Shown one piece after another: positions 1-10,100 of a stretch of 64,000 nt of DNA. Under the pieces are notes generated by a model that did no database searches, had not been told where the DNA came from, and saw nothing but the letters and a program-made list of their open reading frames with translations. The first letter of the stretch is position 1. The number at the start of each line of letters is the position of its first letter. The position numbers and the translations under genes were made by a program. Where the stretch lies: the NCBI RefSeq assembly GCF_016616885.1, contig NZ_CP067102.1, positions 186,001 through 250,000 on the forward strand, written 5' to 3'. This DNA is from Bradyrhizobium diazoefficiens. GTDB taxonomy: Bacteria; Pseudomonadota; Alphaproteobacteria; Rhizobiales; Xanthobacteraceae.

Positions 1-69
1 AAGATCGACGACCTTCGCCGCCTGAATCTGTTTGCCCACGCCGAGTCCGTCGCGCTGCACCGGCCCTGA
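1..69 (+). CDS. 3' end of a truncated upstream gene
   Basis: The first reading frame is open from the window edge to a TGA at 67-69 and encodes the C-terminal 22 residues, ending ESVALHRP. The next gene starts 15-24 bases further on, on the same strand, so this is probably the preceding member of the same operon. Too little is visible to name a family. It could be a chance open frame, but the spacing to the next gene is typical of an operon. Confidence 0.5.
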   Translation, partial: KIDDLRRLNLFAHAESVALHRP

Positions 70-93
70 GTCATTGCTTTTAAGTTGGAAAAT

Positions 94-1410
94 ATGTTGA
101 GAGCACCTTTCAGTTCCGAGTTTGATCCCTCCGAGGAAGCCGAAGGTAGTTCCGACCCTCTCGGACTGTTCCCCGGCTACGAACGCCTCGCCGACCGTTT
201 GCTGCCGGCCGTGACCGTACGGATGGGCCATCCGCGCTTTGTAACGGCAATCGCGATCGGCGCACGCATCTGCGACGATTGGGACGCCGACGCGATTGCT
301 GCGGACGGCCTAACGCCTCCCTGGCTTGTGTGGGAATGGTTTGTCGTCGAGGCGTTTGTGCGCGCGGAGGAGTCACCCTCGGCGACGTCCGGCGTACCCG
401 GCATTCAGAAGGTTCGGCGAGCCCTACGCAACCAACGCCCCGTATGTGCGACCGCCTATCTCAAGACTCCCAATGCGTTTGGCTTCACCGGCGTGTTTCG
501 CCGTCTCGCCCGCGGCATCGGGATCATTACCGACGATGGAACGCTCGACGACGGGGGGTACGAATTGGTTTCCGCGTGGGCAAAGGATCAAGGGCTCGAC
601 GGATTCCTTGATCGGTCTGGCGGCGCCGGGCCTGCGTTTCGCGAGCGGCTTCGGCGCGCGGTCGCTCAAGGGATGGAGAAGGGACACACCACGTACCAGT
701 CTGGAGACTTTTGGCGCGAGCTCGCCAGCCGACTCGATCCGATAGCGCCCGGCCGCCGAGAAAAAACGATCCTGGCCCAACGCATTCTGTCCCGCGCCGG
801 CCAAGCCGAGATGATCGCGCACATGAAGGACGCGCTGATTGCGCGAGGCGGCGTGATCGGGCGCGACCATGAGGCGCCTTTTCTCCGCAGGCTGAGCCGA
901 AAGGCTCCGGCCGAGCTTCGACAATTGCTCACCGCGATCGACGCTTATGAAACGTTCGGGCGTGCGATCACCGATGCGTTCGATGGTTTGCGCTATTGTG
1001 CATCTAGCAATGGCGGCGCGCCGGTGGACGCTCAGAGCTTTGCCGTGACGAAGCCCGCCAAATCCGCTCTCGCGCTGCTGGCGCCGAGCCTCGCGCGTGT
1101 TCGCTCCCACCCAACGCTGCTGGAATGGGAGCGTGACCAGAAGGGCATCGCACAAGCGGTCGAACGGTTCGATGGCGTTCGAACCGCCGCCGACCTCTTT
1201 GAGGCAATCCTCCATCATCATGAGCAGGTTCAGCGCGAGAAACCCCCGCATGGGAAACGCACCTGGTTCGAGCGCGGCACGCGCGGACGGGTAGCCTTGC
1301 GTGCCGGCTATACCGTGCATGAACCGCCCTCCGGTAAGGGCGGCTATGTTCACGAATATCGTGTTCCGACCTTTTCCGGATTTCTATCTGACCTCGGAGT
1401 CCTCCGATGA
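94..1410 (+). CDS. hypothetical protein, first full gene of the PLD/helicase operon
   Basis: This 438-aa protein has no signal peptide, no membrane segment and no nucleotide-binding motif that I recognise. The N-terminal third is rich in Trp, Phe and Arg and looks globular. The middle is charged and helical, and the C-terminal 60 residues are basic (around KRTWFERGTRGR). The ATG at 94 is preferred; an in-frame TTG at 85 would add three residues. The stop overlaps the next start as ATGA, so translation is coupled to the PLD-like protein. The coupling suggests it is a partner, possibly a DNA- or target-recognition subunit of the PLD/helicase pair, but no function can be read from the sequence itself. 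Confidence 0.8.
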   Translation: MLRAPFSSEFDPSEEAEGSSDPLGLFPGYERLADRLLPAVTVRMGHPRFVTAIAIGARICDDWDADAIAADGLTPPWLVWEWFVVEAFVRAEESPSATSGVPGIQKVRRALRNQRPVCATAYLKTPNAFGFTGVFRRLARGIGIITDDGTLDDGGYELVSAWAKDQGLDGFLDRSGGAGPAFRERLRRAVAQGMEKGHTTYQSGDFWRELASRLDPIAPGRREKTILAQRILSRAGQAEMIAHMKDALIARGGVIGRDHEAPFLRRLSRKAPAELRQLLTAIDAYETFGRAITDAFDGLRYCASSNGGAPVDAQSFAVTKPAKSALALLAPSLARVRSHPTLLEWERDQKGIAQAVERFDGVRTAADLFEAILHHHEQVQREKPPHGKRTWFERGTRGRVALRAGYTVHEPPSGKGGYVHEYRVPTFSGFLSDLGVLR

Positions 1411-3452
1411 GCGGCCGTCGTTCGTCGACCTCCGATCAAACGCGTGCGCGCCTGCTCGATCTGTGGACCGGCGAGGAAGCTTTTGGCCGACCGGTCGGCT
1501 GCGTCACGACAAGCTTTACGTTCGATTCCGAACTTTTCGAGGAACAGTGCCTCGCGCGCTTCTTGTCGATTCAGAGCAATCCCAATGAAACCGCGAAAGC
1601 CTATCTCATCGAACGGGAGGAAAAACTTGCACAATGCTTTGCCTGCGTTCTCGTCGATAGCGCACATGCCGCAGCCAACCGCAGCTTGCGCTGGCACATG
1701 TTGCCGGTCAGAGTACCGGGCGGCGGCGTGCTGCATGCCAAGCTGACGTTACTTGTGTGGGAGAACTTCATCCGGATTCTGATCGGGTCCGCCAACCTGA
1801 CTGAGCCCGCTTACCGCCGCAATCAGGAGGTCATGGCCGCTCTCGATTTCGGTGAGCAGGGAAATTCGCCACCCGAATTGCTGAGCGAGTGTGTCGCGTT
1901 CCTCCATCGCGTGCGAAGGTTCGCTCCTGGGTTCGACCGTGCCGATGTTGGGCCGCAGGCCGCTTTGGCCAGCTTCCTCGCGTCAGTTGAGCGACGGGCT
2001 CGCTCTTTGCCACCCGCCGACCGTGACGATGCCGAATGCGCGCTGATTCCCCTCGTTCCCGGCGGCGACACGGTGGTTCAACAACTCAACGCCCGATGGG
2101 TTGGACCACGGCCGGATCGGGCATGGGTCTTGAGCCCGTTTTTCGACGAGGACGCTCGCGTTGGAGCTACCGCCGCGGCTTTTGCGGGCATTCTCACCAC
2201 GCGCGGCAAACGCTCTTTGAGTTTTGTCGGACCCGGACGGACCTTGCCGGACGGCACCGTGCAGATTGATGCACCGGCCGCGCTCAAGGAGTCGTCGCAT
2301 CCATCCCTACGGCATGCGTTTGCGATCGTTGAACAGAGCATCGAAATCGAAGGCAAACAGGAGGACCGGCCTCTTCACGCGAAATCCGTCTGGCTGGAGA
2401 AGGACGACCGCGCGCTCTACATGCTTGGATCGAGCAACTTCACGGCCGCAGGCCTTGGCCTCCACCCTCGGCACAATATCGAATTGAACCTTGCCTACAT
2501 CATCCGGGATCGAGGGTCGCGCTTCGGAAAACTCTGTGCGCAGTCATGGCCGCAGGAGCATGAACTCGACGACATCGAGGGCGTCCACTTTCTCGGCGGA
2601 TCGCCCGACTCGGCTGATGACGCGGACGCGCCTCCCTTGCCGGCCGCGTTCGGTCTGGCCCTCTTCTGCCTGGACGAGCGGGGCGCACGCCTCGAACTCG
2701 AGATCGCGGCTGACGCGCCGCCCGTCTTTTCCGTTCTCTCCAAGGAGCACGGTGCATTCCTGGACAGTCAGGGCTGGGTTCGCAGCGGAAGCCCCCATAG
2801 CGTCGTTCTTCCGTGGGACACCAAACGACCTCCCAGCTCGCTCGACGTCCGCTGGCAAGACGATGCAAAAAACGAATGGAGCGCGCCATGGGTCGTCAAT
2901 GTTGCCGATATGTCGGTCTTGCCGCCCCCCGACGAACTCGGAAGCCTTTCGCTTTCGGAACTGATCGACATTCTCACTTCCGCCCGGCCACTTCATGAAG
3001 TTGTCCTTCGTATTCTTCAGCGCCGAGAAAGCCAGAAGCCATCCGGAGCAACTCTTGAGGTCGACCCGCACAAAAAGGTGGACACCAGTCAATTCTTGCT
3101 GCGCCGCATGCGGCGCGTTGCCCAGGCGCTGGAAGGCATGCGTGAGCGCCTACAGCAGCCCGTAAGCTCACTCGACGCCCTCCGCTGGCGCTTGCGGGGA
3201 CCAATCGGGCCTGTTGCCTTGGCAAAGAGGCTCTCGGCCGAAGACCCGGACGGGGCCGCGTTCATGATCGCCGAGGTCGCCGCCACACTACGCAGCATCG
3301 CATGGAATTCTTTGGGGACACTCCGTCGCGATGCCATCGATCCGGAGGTTATCGAAATCACGCGCTCATTGCAGGACCTCGCCCGTCAAGCGCCCGCGCC
3401 GCCCAGTCTGGCCTCATACGTCACAGCCGTGTTTGAGGAACTGCTATCGTGA
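1407..3452 (+). CDS. phospholipase D-like (HKD superfamily) protein, putative nuclease
   Basis: This 681-aa protein has two PLD-type half-sites. The first has H110-x-K112 followed by GSANLT at about 127-132. The second has HAK at about 323 followed by GSSNFT at about 343. Two HxK/GSxN motifs in one chain are what a bilobed PLD-family active site needs. The family includes phospholipases and nucleases, among them NucC/BfiI-like enzymes and the DrmC and DpdK proteins of defence systems. The canonical downstream Asp of HxKx4D is not obvious in either half. It overlaps the genes on both sides by 4 nt, so it belongs to a three-gene unit with the helicase. A nuclease role is inferred from this context. 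Confidence 0.8.
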   Translation: MSGRRSSTSDQTRARLLDLWTGEEAFGRPVGCVTTSFTFDSELFEEQCLARFLSIQSNPNETAKAYLIEREEKLAQCFACVLVDSAHAAANRSLRWHMLPVRVPGGGVLHAKLTLLVWENFIRILIGSANLTEPAYRRNQEVMAALDFGEQGNSPPELLSECVAFLHRVRRFAPGFDRADVGPQAALASFLASVERRARSLPPADRDDAECALIPLVPGGDTVVQQLNARWVGPRPDRAWVLSPFFDEDARVGATAAAFAGILTTRGKRSLSFVGPGRTLPDGTVQIDAPAALKESSHPSLRHAFAIVEQSIEIEGKQEDRPLHAKSVWLEKDDRALYMLGSSNFTAAGLGLHPRHNIELNLAYIIRDRGSRFGKLCAQSWPQEHELDDIEGVHFLGGSPDSADDADAPPLPAAFGLALFCLDERGARLELEIAADAPPVFSVLSKEHGAFLDSQGWVRSGSPHSVVLPWDTKRPPSSLDVRWQDDAKNEWSAPWVVNVADMSVLPPPDELGSLSLSELIDILTSARPLHEVVLRILQRRESQKPSGATLEVDPHKKVDTSQFLLRRMRRVAQALEGMRERLQQPVSSLDALRWRLRGPIGPVALAKRLSAEDPDGAAFMIAEVAATLRSIAWNSLGTLRRDAIDPEVIEITRSLQDLARQAPAPPSLASYVTAVFEELLS

Positions 3453-6298
3453 CCTGGCCCATCGATATCGGCGATCTCGGCGACCGACTTGATCTCAGAA
3501 ACGATCGCGTCAGCAATTCCGATGCGCTTCGGCAGCAGCGAACGATCGCCGAAATTCTGCGCCGGCTCGGCAATCAGCCGGGCATCGTGCTGGCCGATGA
3601 AGTGGGCATGGGAAAGACATTTGTCGCTCTCGGCGTCGCCATGCTCGCCGCTCTCGCTGATCGCGGAAGGCGGCCCGTCGTCATTATGGTGCCTTCATCG
3701 CTCCACGAAAAATGGCCCCGCGATTTTGCCGTGTTCGCGGAGCGCGCGATTAAACGCTCGGGCGAGAAGGGGCTTCGCGCCGTCCCTGTTGCGTCCGCGT
3801 TGGACTTTTTTCGACTCATCGATAACGGCGCGACGAGCCGACCTCAGATCATCTTTCTCAAGCACGGCGCCTTCCATGTGCAGAATATCGACCAGTGGGT
3901 GCGACTCGCACTGATCAAGCGGGCAATCGGCGGCATGCACCTGGGCGAAAGACGAGACGCGCTGCCTCGCTTTGCCGCAGCCTTGCTGCGCACCAAGTCC
4001 TCCTACAATGATCCGAATCTCTTCGCCAAGCTGCTGCGCGTTTCGAACCGGGAATGGCGCCATGTCATCAACGACCACTACCGGGACCGCACCGAACTTC
4101 AGCTCACCCACACGCCGATTCCCGACGCTATCCAAAGAGTGCTCGACTCGAGCGATATCGACATCGCCGCCTTGCGTAACTGCTTGCGGGAGTTGCCGGC
4201 CCGGGAATCCGTTTCGATCGAGGACCGCCTGGAGCGCGCGCGCCGTGCGGTCAACGATGCGCTGCGAACGATGTGGCCATCGACTCTCGCGAAAGCCCGG
4301 TTTCGTTCACCGCTTCTGATTCTCGACGAAGCTCATCATCTGAAAAACCCGGCGACCCGTCTGGCGTCGCTGTTCGTTACCGATGACGCGCGGGAGGACG
4401 CCGGCACGATTACAGGCGCGTTGGATGGTTCGTTCGAGCGGATGATGTTCTTGACGGCCACACCGTTTCAACTCGGCCACCATGAATTGCTGAACGTGAT
4501 TGGTCGTTTTCGAGGCATCGCCTGGAAAACGTTGTCCCGATGCACCAAGGAGCAGTTTGAGGCGGAACTGGCATCGCTCGGCAAGACACTGGACCGTGCG
4601 CAGCACCGCGCGGCCGAACTCGACAAGCGTTGGTCTTCGCTTCATCGGAAGGATCTCGTCGACATAAGAGGCCGAGAACTGTCCGTCGAAGATTGGTGGG
4701 AACGCACCGCCGCCAGTACCGAAGACCGACCTGAACGCATTCAGATGGTCATGCGATCCTTCCAGCAAGCGCGGGAAGCCATGAATGAAGCCGAGGTGCC
4801 GCTGCGCACGTGGGTTATCCGGCATTTGCGCGATCCGCTGCTTCCGGGCGCTAACGTACCGCGGCGTTCGCGCCGGATCGGCCGGGCTATTTCTCTAACA
4901 GCCGACGGCGATGGTGGCCTGCCGGTCGGAGATGGCGCTTTGCTCCCCTTCCTGCTTGCCGCACGCGCCCAGGCCGTGGTGATGCGTGAAGGGATCCAAG
5001 CCGGACGAGCCACGTTTGCGGAAGGTTTGGCGTCGAGTTACGAAGCCTTCCTTGAGACGCGCCGCAACGGATCGTCCTGCGAAGATGAAGAAGCGGAGGC
5101 AAAGGCCGCTTCATCCGATCAGCTCGTGAATCGCTACGTCGCGAAGCTGGCGGCTGCGCTTCCCGACGAGGCCGCCTATGCGCAGCATCCGAAGATCGCT
5201 CCGTTAGTCGCGCGGGTTCTCGATCTTTGGCGGCACCGCGAGAAGGTGGTGGTCTTCTGCCACTACCGCGAGACCGGCCGAGCGATCGTAAGGCACCTTT
5301 CCGCCGCACTAGAGCGACAGCTTTGGAGCGACGCCGCACAGAGGTTTGAGCTGGAGCATGAAAGCGTTCGAAAAGCCGTGACCGATTTTGGGGCGCGCTT
5401 CGACAGGGACGGGGGTATGCGTCAGCCTTTAAACGACGAGCTGGCCCGCCGCCTTGCGCCTTACGTCGAATTGAGCAACGACGAGCAGGAGCGGATACAC
5501 GACGTCGTCCGCCGCTTCGTCCGGACGCCGCTGTTCGTCGCCCGCTATTTCGACATTCGCGAGCGCTCAGGCGAATCCACGTTGCAGGAGGCATTCGATA
5601 CCCGCGACTTGTCAGGCATCACCCTCGGGGAGAAGATTGATACCTTTTTGAAGTTCATTGCTCGGCGGTGCTCGCCGCTTGAGCGCCATGATTATCTCGT
5701 CGCTTTAAGCCGAATGCAGCCCGGGATTCGCGGGGAGACACAGCGCGAGAACGACGATGATTTGAGCCAGATGAAGGGTGTCAATGTGATGCCCAACATT
5801 CGGCTCGCGAACGGCCTCGTGAAGCAGGAAACACGGCAACGACTAATGCTCGCGTTCAACACCCCGTTCTTTCCGGAAGTCCTCGTCGCCTCAAGCGTTC
5901 TCGCCGAAGGTGTCGATCTCCACCTAAGCTGCCGCCATGTGATCCATCATGATTTGAGCTGGAACCCCAGCACCCTTGAGCAACGGACCGGCCGTGTCGA
6001 TCGGATCGGCGCCATAGCCGAGACCGTCGGCAAACCGATTGAGGTGTTCCTTCCGTATGTGGGAGGTACACAGGACGAAAAGCAATTTCGCGTCGTCATG
6101 GATCGGGAGCGCTGGTTCCAGGTATTAATGGGCGCCGACTACCGAACCGACGAGCCCTTCACGGAAAAGGCTGCGGAGCGAATACCGCTGCCGGCTGCCG
6201 CCGCAAAGGCTCTGGCATTCGACCTATCCGTCAAATCGGACTTTGACGCCAAAACCGACGAACAATTGCCAATCGTTACTCCTCTTTCCATCCTGTGA
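3449..6298 (+). CDS. SNF2/DEAH-type superfamily 2 helicase
   Basis: This 949-aa protein has a complete helicase core. Motif I (GMGKT) is at residues 53-57, within ADEVGMGKTF. Motif II (DEAH) is at about 293, within ILDEAHHLKNP, and motif III (LTATP) is near 334. The C-terminal RecA lobe starts at about 600 (VVFCHYRETGRA) and ends with motif VI QRTGRVDRIG near 845-854. The sequence between the two lobes is long and helical, as in SNF2 proteins of the DrmD and DpdE kind. It starts with GTG inside the stop of the PLD-like gene (GTGA overlap). It probably drives translocation or remodelling on DNA for the nuclease encoded upstream; that role is inferred. Confidence 0.88.
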   Translation: MTWPIDIGDLGDRLDLRNDRVSNSDALRQQRTIAEILRRLGNQPGIVLADEVGMGKTFVALGVAMLAALADRGRRPVVIMVPSSLHEKWPRDFAVFAERAIKRSGEKGLRAVPVASALDFFRLIDNGATSRPQIIFLKHGAFHVQNIDQWVRLALIKRAIGGMHLGERRDALPRFAAALLRTKSSYNDPNLFAKLLRVSNREWRHVINDHYRDRTELQLTHTPIPDAIQRVLDSSDIDIAALRNCLRELPARESVSIEDRLERARRAVNDALRTMWPSTLAKARFRSPLLILDEAHHLKNPATRLASLFVTDDAREDAGTITGALDGSFERMMFLTATPFQLGHHELLNVIGRFRGIAWKTLSRCTKEQFEAELASLGKTLDRAQHRAAELDKRWSSLHRKDLVDIRGRELSVEDWWERTAASTEDRPERIQMVMRSFQQAREAMNEAEVPLRTWVIRHLRDPLLPGANVPRRSRRIGRAISLTADGDGGLPVGDGALLPFLLAARAQAVVMREGIQAGRATFAEGLASSYEAFLETRRNGSSCEDEEAEAKAASSDQLVNRYVAKLAAALPDEAAYAQHPKIAPLVARVLDLWRHREKVVVFCHYRETGRAIVRHLSAALERQLWSDAAQRFELEHESVRKAVTDFGARFDRDGGMRQPLNDELARRLAPYVELSNDEQERIHDVVRRFVRTPLFVARYFDIRERSGESTLQEAFDTRDLSGITLGEKIDTFLKFIARRCSPLERHDYLVALSRMQPGIRGETQRENDDDLSQMKGVNVMPNIRLANGLVKQETRQRLMLAFNTPFFPEVLVASSVLAEGVDLHLSCRHVIHHDLSWNPSTLEQRTGRVDRIGAIAETVGKPIEVFLPYVGGTQDEKQFRVVMDRERWFQVLMGADYRTDEPFTEKAAERIPLPAAAAKALAFDLSVKSDFDAKTDEQLPIVTPLSIL

Positions 6299-6306
6299 GC
6301 TGCCCC

Positions 6307-6477
6307 ATGCCTCGCATCACGTTACGTCCCAGCTTTTCGAAAGACCTCGACGGTTTGCGCCGCTCCTCGCGCAAGCACTACCAACGAGCGTGCGAGATCC
6401 TCATGGAGTTCCAGCGCGACATCGAACCGTCGGCCCAGCGCCGCGCCGAAACGCGGATCGTGATGATCGCGGACTGA
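6307..6477 (+). pseudogene. truncated RelE/ParE-like fragment
   Basis: A 56-codon frame begins 8 bases after the helicase stop. Its start (MPRITLRPSFSKDLDGL, then a Lys/Arg-rich helix and EILMEFQRDI) looks like the first half of a RelE/ParE-type fold. The expected C-terminal strands are missing. After RAETRI the sequence runs into unrelated DNA, which in another frame encodes a phosphatase relic. The best reading is a gene cut by recombination near 6460. It could instead be a genuine short protein, since its spacing to the helicase is operon-like. Confidence 0.45.
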
Positions 6478-6545
6478 CCCTGCTCCTGTGCAGCGACGGC
6501 CTCACCGACATGGTCACCAGCGAGGTCATCGGCAGCACTTTGAGT
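6462..6545 (+). pseudogene. relic of a PP2C-type serine/threonine phosphatase
   Basis: One frame reads LTLLLCSDGLTDMV at 6474-6515. This is almost exactly the LLLCSDGLTDMVSDEEI signature of bacterial PP2C phosphatases, whose Asp is a metal ligand. No upstream or downstream PP2C sequence is present, and the frame soon becomes unrelated. The fragment abuts the truncated RelE-like frame, so the gap between the two convergent operons is a recombination scar made of pieces of at least two lost genes. Confidence 0.5.
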
Positions 6546-6633
6546 ACAACCCACCTGAGCCTTCAACTTCGAAACGAGAAAGTTGACGTACATCCAGCCT
6601 CCTTCTCCGCCGCGGGCATCGCCTTGAGCAGTC

Positions 6634-7185
6634 CTACTTAATATTGGCCGAGGCCGAAGTCGGAATGCGCCGCGCATGGCGGCGGCCTTTTTGCTTCTGG
6701 ACGGAAGCCCGCCTATGAGCCTGTCGAAACCGAAAATCTTTCGACCTAACTTTTTCTATGTCCGGCTCACGCCTGATATCGGCTGCTAACGTTTCCGCTC
6801 TTAAGTTGGCCCGCGTCTTCGACTGAAGGTCGCACTCCCATACCACGAAAACGTGCCATCCTTGGGCTAGCAACGCATCTTGGACCTGTGCATCTCGCGC
6901 GACGTTTCGGTCAAACTTATCCGTCCAGAACTGCGTGTTGCTCTTCGGCGTAGAGGCAACCTTGCAGCCCTCGTGTCGATGCCAGAAGCAACCGTGAACA
7001 AATACGACTGTGCGATGCTTTGGAAAAACCAAGTCGGGTTTGCCGGGAAGGCCCTTCTTGTGAAGCACGTAGCGAAGGCCCAAACGGTGGAGCGCCCTTC
7101 GGAGAGTGACCTCCGGCGCGGTGTCGTTAGATCGGATTCGCGCCATTCTAGCGGAGCGCTCCGCGGGCGAGAGGAAGTCGGCCAT
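6634..7185 (-). CDS. vsr: very-short-patch mismatch endonuclease (Vsr)
   Basis: This 183-aa protein matches Vsr closely. It has the N-terminal RSARMARIRSNDTAPE box, the catalytic Asp at residue 51 (GKPDLVF), and the His/Cys cluster H64, C66, H69, H71 and C74 (HGCFWHRH). A further Cys at 118 (VVWECDL) completes the zinc site known from the E. coli enzyme. Vsr nicks beside T:G mismatches left by deamination of 5-methylcytosine. It is the last gene of the methyltransferase operon, 3 nt after the giant ATPase. The basic C-terminal tail of about 30 residues is longer than usual. The role may be repair for the linked methyltransferase, or it may be the nicking subunit of the system; the latter is speculation. 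Confidence 0.92.
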   Translation of the reverse strand: MADFLSPAERSARMARIRSNDTAPEVTLRRALHRLGLRYVLHKKGLPGKPDLVFPKHRTVVFVHGCFWHRHEGCKVASTPKSNTQFWTDKFDRNVARDAQVQDALLAQGWHVFVVWECDLQSKTRANLRAETLAADIRREPDIEKVRSKDFRFRQAHRRASVQKQKGRRHARRIPTSASANIK

Positions 7186-7188
7186 ATC

Positions 7189-10100
7189 CTAGCCCTTGGC
7201 CCTGTTCGCCATCAGTTCGTAGAAAGGCAGGCCCTTGATCGCCTGACCCGCGACGTCGAAAGACTTGTAGAGACAATGATGGTTGGGCAAGACTTTGATC
7301 CGCTCTGCAATTTCGCCTGCGGAGCTCGCCAGACCCAACGCACTTAGTTCTGCAGCCGTCACGTTGGGAACCTTGTGCACGAACCAAGTCAACAGCGGTT
7401 CCCTGTAATCGGTTGCGTTTACTTTGAAATGCCGGAGGTATTGTGAGGCGAGAATTACACCACAGCCGAATTCTCGCCCCTGCAGGAGCAACTTGCGAAG
7501 GACGTCAAACTCATAGCGCATGATGTTATCAGCTTCGTCGACCAGCAAATAAGAGTCGATGGCGCGAAGTTGGGGGCTCGTTCCAACGAACGGTCGCTTC
7601 GGCGTCCGGAGCATGCTCTCGTAAAACATGTTCAGCATTACGGCGACGAGCATGTTTTTGCTTCGGTCGTCCTGGCCTAGTGCATCAAGCGAAATTACCA
7701 CCGCGCCATCAAGGAAGTCGGCGAATGGCTTCGTCTTTGCCGGATCGGGCTCAAAGATCTCCATGTCCACCAAGTCGTCGATGATCGACATCGGGGAATC
7801 CGATTTGCCATCCAACAGGTCAGCATATGCGGCATGGACGTCATAAATAGTCGGGGCTCGCGCAGCATGATTTTCGTAGGCGTTTCTCACGGCGCGCTTC
7901 AGCTTATCCCGCTGGACCGGCCCGATCCCTGAATAGATCTTGTCGAGCACGTCGGCAAAGAACCGGAAACGGTCGAGCCAAGGCACCATCGACTCTTCCA
8001 TCCCAGTCGTATCGAAAAGATTGAGTGGAAGATGATAAGGCTTCACCACCCTCGCCCCAGTGGCCTTGACGAAGTCGTCGCTGCTGTAGTCGCGCTTGTA
8101 GTCGAAAATCAGAATGCGGGGCTTTATCCCCCTGTTACTCGGTCCAGAAGAAGTGATCTGGAAGACCAGGGATTTTAAGAGTTGGGTTTTTCCTGTGCCG
8201 AGATCTCCGACCACGCCCATGTTGAGCTGATTGAGCCTCGTATCGGATAGCAGTAGCGAAACGTCACGGTGCTCGAACCCGTCGACCGTCATGCCGAGCG
8301 CGAGCTCCACGCCACTCCCGACGACATCGGCTTGCGGATGGGGAGGCATCTCCTCAGCGATAAGCTCAGGCGTCGCGTCGGGCGAAGCAGCGTCAGCGCC
8401 CACCTCGGCGGGGTTGGGATCGGCAAGGATGATCGGTTCGGCGACAAGTTCCGATGGACCGCCTATGGCCGTGTCGGCAGCCTCGTCCGCATGGCCCGCG
8501 CTCTTTGCTCCCATCGACCAATCTGCAACCTTTGCCCGGACACTATCGTAAAAGGCCTGCGCGTCTCCCGCGACAATCCGTCCGGCGTCGCGGGCCCCAA
8601 TGACCATGGTTTCCTCAAAACCGTCGCCATCGCGATCCGTCGCATCGCTTATTGGGTTGTCATCGACGACTATGAGGCGACCGCGGCCGTCGACAGTAAC
8701 GTTCTGGTTCGCGCCGAGGACTGCGCGGGCGATCCTCTCGTGGAATCCAGCCCAGTCCGCCGAGGCGCCGGCCAGATCCTGATGTGCACTGTATACCCTC
8801 ATTCCGAAGCCGATGATCGAGAGCAGAAGATGCTGGTAGACGAGACGCCAAGCCGACAGGGCCTCCTCTTCCTTCGCCAGTGTGCAGAGCAGATCCGCCA
8901 ATGACCTTGCCTGCCCGAGGGCATCCTTGACATCGGCTGTCGGGAACACAGAGCCAAGTCGGCACTTCACCTCGATTGGAGTCAAGTGGATGCGAGTGTT
9001 CTCGGAGCCCAAGGTGATACCAACAACCAGTAGGTCCGGTCGCGCCAAAGTCGCGTCGGGCCGATCCTTGCTCAACGCTCGCGATAGGTCATCAAGATAT
9101 CCCCGGAATGGATCGACCGGGATCACCAAGGAGATAGTTGGTTGGTCGCTACTCCCACCGATCACGGGCAACAGGCTATTGGCGCTTGATCCTAGTCGGA
9201 ACCGATCCTGCAGCAGACGGGCGGCAACGAAAAGACCAAGATCGCCTGTCGCTCCCGTATCGTCGCCGGCGAGTCCGCGAATCGTCGGGATTCCGCGGCG
9301 TGCAACTTCAAGGAGGATGTCTTCCACGCGTGCATCGTCCAAGGCTTCACAACTGGGCAGACGAGATAGCACCTTCCTGAGGCCGTCGCGGTCCGAGGCC
9401 TTTACTCGTGAGAGCAAGTAATAGCCGTTGGTGTCCCCGGCGCGGTGCGAATAGGAGGGGAGGTCGTAGTCCCAAAGGTACGATTGCGGGAGCCAGCCTC
9501 CAAGAAAGCACGCCGGGTCCACAGCAGACGACGAAACGGCTACGAAATCGGTCTTTTTCTCCTCGAGCATATCGCCGATTGCGTGGACGTTTGGGGCGAA
9601 GCGAAGACCCGCCAACTGGTCGCCCGTGTTCTCCAGGGCCCCAATGCAGGCGGCGACCTTGTCTGCTAGTGGATCGCCCGAAGTGCCTGCGGGTCGCGCC
9701 TGCCGCGATTCGCTCAAGAAAAAACCTGGAAGCTGGCGGCGCACCCTATGACGGATGAGCCCCCCTGCCCCCAGGGCAGACAGTGACGGCGTTTCCGAAA
9801 CTTCCGGCTCGGATGAGTCGAGCTGTGCGATAATGCCCAGGTCCAGGCCCGTCCCTCCCTGGTGGCCGGAGAACCACCTGACATGATTCCGGGTGTCCTC
9901 CGAGAGGTTGGCGATCGTTGCTTCGTCCGGCCTCGCCGCCTCCGTTCTGGTGTCGAATACGTCAAGGCGCCGGGGACCAGATGCGTGGCGCCGGGCCAGC
10001 TTGCCTCCTTCAGCGTAGCGGGCGCCTGACCAAGCAACGAGGCCTTCGTTGCAGGAATCGGTCGCGCCGCCTGCGCTAGTAACAACGACGCTTATGACTG

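Noticed and set aside
6563..6586. TCAACTT ... AAGTTGA as a bidirectional terminator between the two convergent operons
   Set aside because: The stem has only 7 base pairs with a 10-base loop and no T-run on either side, so it is too weak to call.
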